From Geobacteraceae bacterium (GTDB lineage Bacteria > Desulfobacterota > Desulfuromonadia > Geobacterales > Pseudopelobacteraceae): a DNA stretch of 34,258 nt. Made by a program: the position numbers and the translations under genes. Shown piece after piece: positions 8,122 to 14,760 of this stretch. Numbering within the stretch: position 1 is the first letter of the stretch; every line of letters begins with the position of its first letter. The notes below the pieces were generated by a model. The model was given only the letters and a program-made list of their open reading frames with translations, was not told the DNA's origin and did no database searches. The stretch is taken from contig JANXYR010000074.1 in assembly GCA_025355965.1 (NCBI GenBank), positions 1 through 34,258 of the forward strand. Reading direction: 5' to 3'.

Positions 8122-8973
8122 CTAGCGTAAAAGGCGTGCTCCCTGAACAATCAGGTCGTAACGATATCCGGAACCGAAATCGATGTTGTTGTACAGGATA
8201 CCTTTAACCGTCACCACGTCCCCGGCATTCGGCAGGTTCCCGTCGATGGTTGTAAGTATTAAATCGTTGGTTTTATCTTTTGCAGAACCGCTGCCATCCT
8301 GGATATGTATCCAGGTCCTCTTCAAGATACTTGGGGTTACCTTGACCACCATGCCACGAACAACAACCGTTTTTTTCTCCAGTGCTCTCTTCCTGGTATA
8401 GAGCTCCGCAATCGTATAGGCGTTACGCCCCTTAGCCCGTGCAACCTTGACATTTCTGGGTGCCGCCTTTATATCGACAGTGGCTTTCTTTACTGAAACA
8501 ACCGTATCTGTTCCTCCACCCGCTATAGGAGAGCCGGCAACTGATTGGTTTACATTCGCCAGTGTCGAGCCTTCCTGTGGAACCCCCTGATGAAGCATCT
8601 TCAAAGCCTGAGGGCTTAAGGTGACCCCCTGATTGGCGACCGGACCGGCCGAAAAGACGACTTTGTCGAATTTACGGTTTAGTCCCTTGCTCATAAAGTT
8701 CTTCATTTCGAAGCCTGGAACAAGGCTGAGCTCCTGCCCCACCACCACCTTCATCAGCGGCAAAGCGACCCATATTTGCTCGCTGGCGCTTTTGAGCAAA
8801 ATATAGGTATATCCGCCTCCATCCATAGTCTCCAGTACCTTACCAGAAAGTTGAATATCACTACGTTTGGGCGGCACATTTTGTACAATTTCCGAGGCAG
8901 CCCATACCATATGGGAAAGACTCATTATTGCTAATATAAAACTGACACTAAATACCCTTAACAATTGACTCAT
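8122..8973 (-). CDS. Exported double OB-fold protein (NrfJ-like)
   Basis: A 283-aa protein starting at the ATG with GAGGAG seven bases upstream; a longer frame to 9060 lacks a ribosome site and would put a Cys/Arg-rich tail before the signal peptide. MSQLLRVFSVSFILAIMSLS with cleavage near VWA-AS marks export. The first OB-like domain (about residues 40-115) carries SGKVLETMDGGGYTYILL and MKNFMSKGLNRKFDKVVFS, characteristic of NrfJ-like proteins near cytochrome c nitrite reductase genes in deltaproteobacteria. A Ser/Val/Gly-rich linker leads to a second OB domain (about 195-280) with VVVRGMVVKV and WIHIQDGSG. Despite frequent labels as nucleic-acid binding, the signal peptide argues for a periplasmic, possibly metal- or redox-protein-related role (inference). 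A leader hairpin lies just before the ribosome site. Confidence 0.75.
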   Translation of the reverse strand: MSQLLRVFSVSFILAIMSLSHMVWAASEIVQNVPPKRSDIQLSGKVLETMDGGGYTYILLKSASEQIWVALPLMKVVVGQELSLVPGFEMKNFMSKGLNRKFDKVVFSAGPVANQGVTLSPQALKMLHQGVPQEGSTLANVNQSVAGSPIAGGGTDTVVSVKKATVDIKAAPRNVKVARAKGRNAYTIAELYTRKRALEKKTVVVRGMVVKVTPSILKRTWIHIQDGSGSAKDKTNDLILTTIDGNLPNAGDVVTVKGILYNNIDFGSGYRYDLIVQGARLLR

Positions 8974-8992
8974 TATGGTGCTCCTCAGACGA

Positions 8993-9022
8993 AAGGCCTT
9001 ACAGGGACAACTGTAAAGCCTT
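8993..9022 (-). promoter_or_regulatory. 5' leader hairpin next to the ribosome site of the OB-fold gene
   Basis: A 12-bp stem with one G-T pair (AAGGCTTTACAG and CTGTAAGGCCTT on the minus strand) and a 6-base loop ends six bases before the GAGGAG ribosome site (8986-8981). It could affect translation or mRNA stability. It does not match a riboswitch class I can recognise. Confidence 0.45.
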
Positions 9023-9316
9023 GTTTTAGTGCATAAGTGTAGACCGCGCAAACATGACAACTAAATATTTTCATCCGTTATTGAATAAACTGTTTTTTCG
9101 CTACAAACCATCAAAAACAACAATCACAAGAATAAAAACCCAATTGTATTCAATTTGCATCAACTATGTAAATACCACTCTAAACGCTAAACACACAACG
9201 TTTTTTTCACCAAAAGAAGATAATGCAACTAAATAAGATCTGATTTTTTTCAGTATTTTACAATTACTAGAAAGAACGAGTACACTAACCAATGGACAAA
9301 GTTCCTTTATTAGCAG

Positions 9317-9345
9317 TTGTTTTTTAAGTGATCATACATTAGTAT
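9317..9345 (+). promoter_or_regulatory. Candidate sigma70 promoter for the REC-GAF gene
   Basis: TTGTTT (9317-9322), a 17-bp spacer and TAGTAT (9340-9345) would give a leader of about 30 bases that includes the GGAG ribosome site before ATG 9382. Confidence 0.4.
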
Positions 9346-9365
9346 CAAAACGTATCTACATTAGT
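9335..9365 (+). repeat. Direct repeat TACATTAGT overlapping the REC-GAF promoter
   Basis: Two exact copies of TACATTAGT (9335-9343 and 9357-9365) are 22 bp apart, about two helical turns. The first overlaps the candidate -10 box. The spacing is that expected of a binding site for a dimeric regulator; chance remains possible in AT-rich DNA. Confidence 0.4.
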
Positions 9366-9381
9366 GATTTGGAGTTAATAC

Positions 9382-10347
9382 ATGGCACGTCCAGCACATA
9401 TTCTAGTCGTTGATGATTCTACTGCGAGCAGCAATAAACTTACCGAGATTCTTGAAGCGCAAGGCTATCTGGTGACTGTTGTCACTTCAGCAGAAGATGC
9501 CATTCAGTTGTTCAATTTCAATGGATTTGACGTAGTCATAACCGAACTCATGCTTCCGGGGATGAGTGGTTTGAACATGATGAAGATTATCAAGGAGCGG
9601 TCACCAGAGACTGAAGTCGTAATCGTCTCAACAAACGCCTCAAGTTTCAATACAGTTAAATCGCTCCGACAGGGAGCGTATGATTTTATTGTAAAACCAA
9701 TTGATGATGAATCGGTTCTCTATAATGTAGTCGAAAAAGTGCTTGAAAAACAGGAGAATGGCCGCAAAAGGCAGCTTCACGTCAACGAATTAACCGAGAA
9801 AAACAAGGGACTCAATGAATCCCTGGCGATGATGAAAGTAATTAACCAAATTTGCTTGCTTCTTACGTCAACGTTTGATATTGCCGGCATTTTACAAAAG
9901 CTTACCGAGACCGCTACAGAGCATCTCCAGGCTGCGAGGGGGTATCTACTTTTGCTCGACAAAAGCGGCTCGAATCTGAGTGTAAAAGTTTGTACCGGCA
10001 TAGATATGCTGAGTACTGCAGAATTCAGCCTGTCTCCAGGTTGTGGAATCTCCGGAAGGGCCGTGTCCAGCGGAAAACCGATAATTATTGCCGACACTTC
10101 CGATGAGATCTTCCAGGCTGGTATAAATGAAGAGGATCCGGAGGGAGTTATGCTCGCCAGCCCTAGCATCATTTCTGTCCCGCTTCTGGTGCAGGGTCGT
10201 GTAGCCGGAGCACTCACGCTTTCCGGCGGCTGTAACGGCAAACCATTCAATGATGACCATCTTGAATTTCTTTCAATGCTCTCCCGTTATGCTTCAATTG
10301 CCGTCGAAAATGCCGGTGTCGTGTATAAGCTGAAAAAACAGCACTAA
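9382..10347 (+). CDS. REC-GAF response regulator with Glu at the phospho-acceptor position
   Basis: A 321-aa protein with GGAG seven bases before its ATG. Residues 5-125 form a receiver domain: acidic pair D11-D12, ITELMLPGMSG after strand 3, S83/T84 after strand 4, and K105 in FIVKP. The residue that should be the phosphorylated Asp is Glu55 (codon GAA). Residues ~125-155 are a predicted coiled coil, and 160-315 a GAF domain with SLSPGCGISGRAVSSGKPI and ISVPLLVQGRVAGALTL. There is no DNA-binding, HD-GYP, GGDEF or kinase output, so it probably acts by protein contact. D-to-E changes often mimic phosphorylation, so it may be locked on or read by its GAF domain alone (inference). It is monocistronic, followed by a strong terminator. 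Confidence 0.9.
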   Translation: MARPAHILVVDDSTASSNKLTEILEAQGYLVTVVTSAEDAIQLFNFNGFDVVITELMLPGMSGLNMMKIIKERSPETEVVIVSTNASSFNTVKSLRQGAYDFIVKPIDDESVLYNVVEKVLEKQENGRKRQLHVNELTEKNKGLNESLAMMKVINQICLLLTSTFDIAGILQKLTETATEHLQAARGYLLLLDKSGSNLSVKVCTGIDMLSTAEFSLSPGCGISGRAVSSGKPIIIADTSDEIFQAGINEEDPEGVMLASPSIISVPLLVQGRVAGALTLSGGCNGKPFNDDHLEFLSMLSRYASIAVENAGVVYKLKKQH

Positions 10348-10360
10348 TTTATATTTTCCG

Positions 10361-10420
10361 CAAAATAAAAACCCCGTCCTCTGCATATAACTTTGTACAG
10401 AGAACGGGGTTTTTATTTTG
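10361..10420. terminator. Strong bidirectional intrinsic terminator between the REC-GAF gene and dbpA
   Basis: A long near-perfect inverted repeat: CAAAATAAAAACCCCGT at the left and ACGGGGTTTTTATTTTG at the right, with an inner CTCTG/CAGAG stem. The GC core ACCCCGT/ACGGGGT followed by TTTTTATTTT is a textbook terminator in the plus direction and works equally in the minus direction. Its right end is only 20 bp from the helicase start codon. Confidence 0.92.
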
Positions 10421-10440
10421 TGTGTCCATTGGAGAGCATA

Positions 10441-11832
10441 ATGACAACAACTGCCTTTTCCTCACTTCATCTAAAAACCCCAATGCTAAAAAACCTGGCT
10501 TCACTCGGTTATGCCGAGATGACACCCATTCAAGCCCATACACTGCCGTTGATCCTCTCCGGCAAGGACGTGATAGCCAAGGCGAAGACCGGCAGCGGCA
10601 AGACCGCTGCCTTCGGTATCGGTCTGCTAACGCGCCTGGATGTGTCTTCCTTGCGTATACAGGCGCTGGTGCTCTGTCCCACCCGCGAACTGGCTGATCA
10701 GGTTGGCAAAGAGCTGCGTCGCCTAGCCCGCTTTACCGATAACATCAAGATCCTCACCCTATGCGGCGGCGTTCCCTTTGGCCCCCAGCTCTCCTCGTTG
10801 GAACATGGTGCCCACGTTATTGTAGGCACGCCAGGCCGCCTTCTTGACCATCTGCGCCGAGGGAGTCTCGATCTCACCTCCATGCAGACTCTGGTCCTCG
10901 ACGAGGCCGATCGCATGCTTGACATGGGTTTTCAGGATGAGATCAGCACGCTCATCGCCGCCACCCCTAAAAAGAAGCAGACCCTGCTCTTTTCTGCCAC
11001 CTACCCTGCAGCAATTACGGATCTTAGTGCTGCGCTCCAGCACGAACCGGTCGAGGTTAGTGTGGATGAAGCACATGACGAAAACGCTATTGAGCAGATT
11101 CTCTACGAAGTGGACCCGGACGAAAGAACGACAGCGGTAGTGAAAATTCTGGAACATTATCGACCGGAATCTACCTTGGTCTTCTGCAACACAAAAGTGG
11201 AGTGCCAGGAGGTGGTCGCTGCGTTGGTCAAGTGGGGTTTCACTGCGCTGGCTATCCATGGCGATCTGGAGCAGCGGGAGCGCGATCAGGTATTGGTGCT
11301 TTTTGCCAACAAAAGCGTTTCTGTGCTGGTGGCTACAGACGTGGCCGCACGCGGACTCGACATCAAAGAGCTTTCTGCTGTTATCAACTATGAGTTGCCA
11401 CGCAACCCTGAGATTTATACTCACCGTATCGGACGAACCGGAAGAGCCGGTGAACAGGGGCTGGCACTGAGCCTGATGACTATGCGTGAGACCAGGCGGG
11501 TTCAGGCGATCGAAACCACTGCCGGCAGCAACATGGCGCGTGGTGAATTGGCATCGCTGACAGTGGCTACAGGAGGGCAGTTGACACCTCCGATGGTATC
11601 CCTCTGCATCGATGGCGGGCGTAAAAACAAGCTGCGCCCAGGTGATATCCTTGGGGCACTGACCGGCGAGGGTGGAATAGTGGGGAGTGAGGTCGGCAGG
11701 ATCGATGTACTCGATTGCCAAACTTATGTAGCAATAGTCCGGTCAAGCGCGGAGCAGGCACTTACCTGTCTGGGCAGGAACAAGATAAAGGGGCGCTTCT
11801 ACAAAGTGGGGAAAATTGTTTACAGATCCTAG
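10441..11832 (+). CDS. dbpA: DEAD-box ATP-dependent RNA helicase DbpA
   Basis: A 463-aa protein starting at the ATG with GGAGAG upstream; a frame start 16 codons earlier lies inside the terminator and is rejected. All helicase motifs are present in order: Q motif (MTPIQAHTLPL), Walker A AKTGSGKT (~res 47-54), PTRELADQ, TPGRLLDHL, DEAD at 154-157, SAT, the HGDLEQRERDQVL segment, ATDVAARGLDI and HRIGRTGRAG (~328). The last ~70 residues (KLRPGDILGALTGEGGIVGS to KGRFYKV) are the DbpA RNA-binding domain, which in E. coli targets hairpin 92 of 23S rRNA during 50S assembly. Length matches E. coli DbpA (457 aa). A terminator 20 bp upstream leaves little room for its own promoter; see findings. It converges on the acidic membrane protein gene. 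Confidence 0.93.
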   Translation: MTTTAFSSLHLKTPMLKNLASLGYAEMTPIQAHTLPLILSGKDVIAKAKTGSGKTAAFGIGLLTRLDVSSLRIQALVLCPTRELADQVGKELRRLARFTDNIKILTLCGGVPFGPQLSSLEHGAHVIVGTPGRLLDHLRRGSLDLTSMQTLVLDEADRMLDMGFQDEISTLIAATPKKKQTLLFSATYPAAITDLSAALQHEPVEVSVDEAHDENAIEQILYEVDPDERTTAVVKILEHYRPESTLVFCNTKVECQEVVAALVKWGFTALAIHGDLEQRERDQVLVLFANKSVSVLVATDVAARGLDIKELSAVINYELPRNPEIYTHRIGRTGRAGEQGLALSLMTMRETRRVQAIETTAGSNMARGELASLTVATGGQLTPPMVSLCIDGGRKNKLRPGDILGALTGEGGIVGSEVGRIDVLDCQTYVAIVRSSAEQALTCLGRNKIKGRFYKVGKIVYRS

Positions 11833-11865
11833 CCCTGATAAACATGATAAATAACTTTCAACCTA

Positions 11866-13023
11866 CTAAGGCAAAAAGTCCTTCGTCATAACAACCTGTG
11901 TCCCACCTTTTCCATCCGGTTTCAGGATGCATAGCGCATTATGAGCAGGCATGGGAATACCTGGCGAAGTGGATCTGCCAATCTTTCTGTAGGCCTGATT
12001 AAGGGATTCGATAACTTCAACATCAGATATGCATTCTTCGCTTTTCTTACTGTAAACGAACCAATCACCGGTCTCTTTTCTAATCAGTTTTTTCTCCGGA
12101 AGCCCATTTCTGAGTTTGTTCAATTTTTCGAGCACCGGCGTTACATTTGCGGGAGCGGCCTCCTTATTTGCAGGCGTCTCATGACTTCCATTTTCCGCAA
12201 CAGCCGGATGCTGTTGGGTATGTTCCTGTTGAGGCGGACTTTCCAAAGCCTTTGTAAGATTTTTATCGTATGCAGCCATTTTTTTATTGAGACTGGTTAT
12301 GTTTTCCAGAACTGCCGAACCGGCAACATTCTGTAGCCGTTCTGTATTTATTAAAGAGGTAAACATGTAAATCTGAAAAATAACCAGAAGGAAAATAATT
12401 ACCGATGAAATGATCAGGAAAGTTTTTGAAAGTACGCTTTTAGAGTGGGCATCAGATGAGATCGTTTCCATTTCTGCAGACAGCAACTCATAGTTAAGTG
12501 ATAGCCCATTTAGCTGTTTTACAAGTCCGTCTGTATTGTTAGAGAGTGCATCTATTTTAGATGGAATAGGTAGTATATTGGCCAATGAATTCTGCATGGA
12601 TTCCAAAGTATTTTTCAATTCAAGCCAGTCAGCAGAAGATTCCGCTTCAGAGCCCTCAAGTACGACAGCAATTTCCGGGGCGGCCTTATCCGTCTCATCC
12701 TCTGGAATACTGCTAACAACGTATTCCGAGTCTTCACTCGCAACATCCTGAACCGTTGCGTTTTCCGTCACATCACTGTCGGAAGCTTCAGTTCCACCGA
12801 GAAGTTCCATAACTTCCTCTTTGCGATCATGAACCTGCTCTGTATCAATCGAAGAAACTGTATCGTCAGACACAGCAGAAGGATCCTCAGAAACGGTACC
12901 TTCGTCTGGCACATTCTGATCGGCATCGGAATCCGGTTTAACAGTGGCGTCAACATTAATATCAATATTTGCCTCAACTGAAACTGAAGTTATTTCTGTT
13001 GAATCATCTGTTGGAATTGCCAT
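11866..13023 (-). CDS. Acidic single-pass membrane protein, function unknown
   Basis: A 385-aa protein from the ATG with GGAG eight bases upstream; an ATG eleven codons earlier lacks a site. Residues 1-130 are highly acidic and rich in Asp, Glu, Ser and Val with few bases, so probably disordered. Residues ~140-195 form a heptad-like helix (LESMQNSLANILPIPSKIDAL), followed by one membrane segment at ~197-219 (TFLIISSVIIFLLVIFQIYM). After it come a short coiled coil, a Pro/Ala/His linker and a compact C-terminal domain (~300-385) with GDWFVYSKKSEECISDVEVI and LCILKPDGKGG. There is no signal peptide, so the acidic part is probably cytoplasmic. It is 48 bp downstream of the ABC permease on the same strand and could be the fourth gene of that operon. 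I recognise no family. Confidence 0.7.
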   Translation of the reverse strand: MAIPTDDSTEITSVSVEANIDINVDATVKPDSDADQNVPDEGTVSEDPSAVSDDTVSSIDTEQVHDRKEEVMELLGGTEASDSDVTENATVQDVASEDSEYVVSSIPEDETDKAAPEIAVVLEGSEAESSADWLELKNTLESMQNSLANILPIPSKIDALSNNTDGLVKQLNGLSLNYELLSAEMETISSDAHSKSVLSKTFLIISSVIIFLLVIFQIYMFTSLINTERLQNVAGSAVLENITSLNKKMAAYDKNLTKALESPPQQEHTQQHPAVAENGSHETPANKEAAPANVTPVLEKLNKLRNGLPEKKLIRKETGDWFVYSKKSEECISDVEVIESLNQAYRKIGRSTSPGIPMPAHNALCILKPDGKGGTQVVMTKDFLP

Positions 13024-13071
13024 TATATTCGCTCCAATATTTATTCCGCCTTGCAAATAGGCAGTAATGCG

Positions 13072-13827
13072 TTATTCCGACATCTTATAGCGGAATATAT
13101 AAACCGCTGCAACAAAAGCAACCATCGACGACAATGCGACCTGTAGCGCAGCTAATGGCAGCATTTCTCCGGCAACCAGCGCCCGACGGGCCCCTTCAAA
13201 AAGCGCAGTAGTCGGCAGTGCCCGCACCCAGGAAACAACCGAGGGCGGATAAGAAGATAGGGGGAAAAAAAGCCCGGACATGAAGATCAGCGGCATGACC
13301 AGCACAGCCTCTACTTTGCCGATTGTTTCCGGCTTGTCCATAACCGTACCGCTGATGATCCCGGCACAGGAGAACAGCGCCGAGCCTGGTATCAGAAACA
13401 ACAGATACTGAAGAAGATGCTCCAGCGGAAAACGAAAAGGTGTGATCGCATAGATAACCAGACCGACTGCACACCCCTTGATGATGCCATGGGTAAAACC
13501 GGTAAAGATTTTGGCAATAACAATTTCGGATACCGAAATCGGGGTAACACGATAGGACTCGATAGTAAACTGAACCCGGCGATGAAACCAGAGACTCCAG
13601 ACACTCTCATTATAAGCGGCGCTGACGGCGGTCATAGTGATAAGCCCCGGCGCAATAAACATGCTGTATGGAGCCCCATCCACCAAACCGATATAACTCT
13701 GCATGCCGATACCGAATGCCAGATAGATGGTCAGCGGATAGGCAACCACCGCCACAAGCTCAGAAATAATACTGCGGCGCAAAATCAGCATGTCGCGCTG
13801 CCAGATGGCCAGAGAACCTCGTAACAT
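13072..13827 (-). CDS. ABC-2 type transporter permease (DrrB/NodJ-like)
   Basis: A 251-aa protein with about six hydrophobic segments, among them ELVAVVAYPLTIYLAFGIGM, MFIAPGLITMTAVSAAY, LVIYAITPF, LFLIPGSALFSCAGIISGTV, VLVMPLIFMSGLFFPL and LPLAALQVALSSMVAFVAAV. The segment LIFMSGLFFPLSSYP is a hallmark of ABC-2 exporter permeases for drugs, polysaccharide or Nod-factor-like substrates. Its ATG overlaps the ATPase stop by one base (TAATG), so the two subunits are translated together. Two copies would pair with two ATPase subunits in the inner membrane. The substrate is unknown, and no biosynthetic cluster surrounds it. Confidence 0.88.
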   Translation of the reverse strand: MLRGSLAIWQRDMLILRRSIISELVAVVAYPLTIYLAFGIGMQSYIGLVDGAPYSMFIAPGLITMTAVSAAYNESVWSLWFHRRVQFTIESYRVTPISVSEIVIAKIFTGFTHGIIKGCAVGLVIYAITPFRFPLEHLLQYLLFLIPGSALFSCAGIISGTVMDKPETIGKVEAVLVMPLIFMSGLFFPLSSYPPSVVSWVRALPTTALFEGARRALVAGEMLPLAALQVALSSMVAFVAAVYIFRYKMSE

Positions 13828-14759
13828 TATTCCCTCACCTTCTGGCCGGTTAAAGAGATAAAAACGTCTTCAAGTGTTCGTTCCTGGAGTGAAATACGTC
13901 GCACAGGCGCTCCATTCAGAGCCGTGACAATTTCAGACAGACACTCCCAGCATTCCAATGTTATCGCAATTTTATTTTCCACCTGCTTGATATCAATAAC
14001 ACAAGGCATCGAACCGAGCAGTGCTGCGTAGTGGTCAGCGCCCTGTCCGGCAAACTCGACTTCGTAAACAGTTGCCCCGCTCAAACGATCTTTCAACTCC
14101 TGAGTACTCCCGATAGCGATCAATCTCCCGTGATCCATGATGGCGATCCTGTCACAGAGTTGTTCAGCCTCTTCCAGATAGTGTGTAGTCAGTAAAATCG
14201 TCATGCTGCCGGCAAGGGAGCGCACATATTCCCACACAGCGCGACGCGACTGAGGGTCGAGTCCGGTGGTCGGTTCATCGAGAAAGAGTACTTGCGGCTG
14301 GTGTACAAGTGCACGGGCAATCACCAAGCGCCGCTGCATGCCGCCTGAAAAGGTATCGGGGAAATCTTTCTGGCGACCAGCCAACCCCATAAGTTCAAGC
14401 AGGTCATCAATACGGTGCTTGTACAGCCGTTTTTCCATACCGTGCAGACGGGCATGCAACTCAAGGTTTTCTCGGGCGGTAAGATAGCGATCGAGGCTGT
14501 TCTCCTGAGAAACCACTCCGATCATGGAGCGTATGTCGCGGCCTTTACTACGGCTGTCCAGCCCTTCGATAAAAGCATCTCCACTACTTGGGCGCATGAG
14601 TGTTGTCAAGATGCGGATCAGGGTGGTTTTTCCGGCACCGTTGGGACCAAGCAGACCGAAAATGGAGCCCTGCTCCACCTCCAGATCAAAAGAGTCGAGC
14701 GCGGTAAGCTCGCCATAGGATTTGGTAAGAGAGCGAGTTACTATCGCAGCAGTTTGCAA
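13827..14759 (-). CDS. ABC transporter ATP-binding protein (DrrA/NodI-like)
   Basis: A 310-aa ATPase. Walker A is GPNGAGKT (~res 38-45), the Q-loop is GVVSQENSLD, the signature is SGGMQRRLVIARAL, Walker B is VLFLDEPTTGLD and the switch His lies in LLTTHYLEEAEQLCDRIAIM. A ~80-residue C-terminal extension ending in SLQERTLEDVFISLTG is the usual DrrA-type tail. The start appears to be TTG at 14759, one base after the ubiD stop (TGA C TTG), which implies coupled translation; I see no better internal start before the Walker A strand. It energises export through the permease encoded directly downstream. Confidence 0.9.
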   Translation of the reverse strand: MQTAAIVTRSLTKSYGELTALDSFDLEVEQGSIFGLLGPNGAGKTTLIRILTTLMRPSSGDAFIEGLDSRSKGRDIRSMIGVVSQENSLDRYLTARENLELHARLHGMEKRLYKHRIDDLLELMGLAGRQKDFPDTFSGGMQRRLVIARALVHQPQVLFLDEPTTGLDPQSRRAVWEYVRSLAGSMTILLTTHYLEEAEQLCDRIAIMDHGRLIAIGSTQELKDRLSGATVYEVEFAGQGADHYAALLGSMPCVIDIKQVENKIAITLECWECLSEIVTALNGAPVRRISLQERTLEDVFISLTGQKVRE

Positions 14760-14760
14760 G

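Larger units (their letters stand above)
8974..9381. other. AT-rich divergent intergenic region
   Basis: About 400 bp between the OB-fold gene (minus) and the REC-GAF gene (plus). It is much richer in A and T than the flanks and has no convincing gene. It holds a leader hairpin at 8993-9022, a possible minus-strand promoter (TTTACA at 9172-9167, 18 bp, TACAAT at 9148-9143), a possible plus-strand TTTACA (9257-9262) with TACACT (9281-9286), and the better plus-strand pair at 9317-9345. The short 60-codon frame inside it has no ribosome site. Confidence 0.6.

Noticed and set aside
8974-9060. GEMM-type cyclic-di-GMP riboswitch before the OB-fold gene
   Set aside because: Looked for because this lineage is rich in them, but the conserved tetraloop receptor and core sequences are not visible.
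9054-9236. 60-codon plus-strand frame in the AT-rich spacer
   Set aside because: No ribosome site, AT-driven composition, no recognisable features.
10393-10440. Upstream start for the DEAD-box helicase
   Set aside because: It lies in the terminator stem and adds 16 residues not typical of DbpA; ATG 10441 has GGAGAG upstream.
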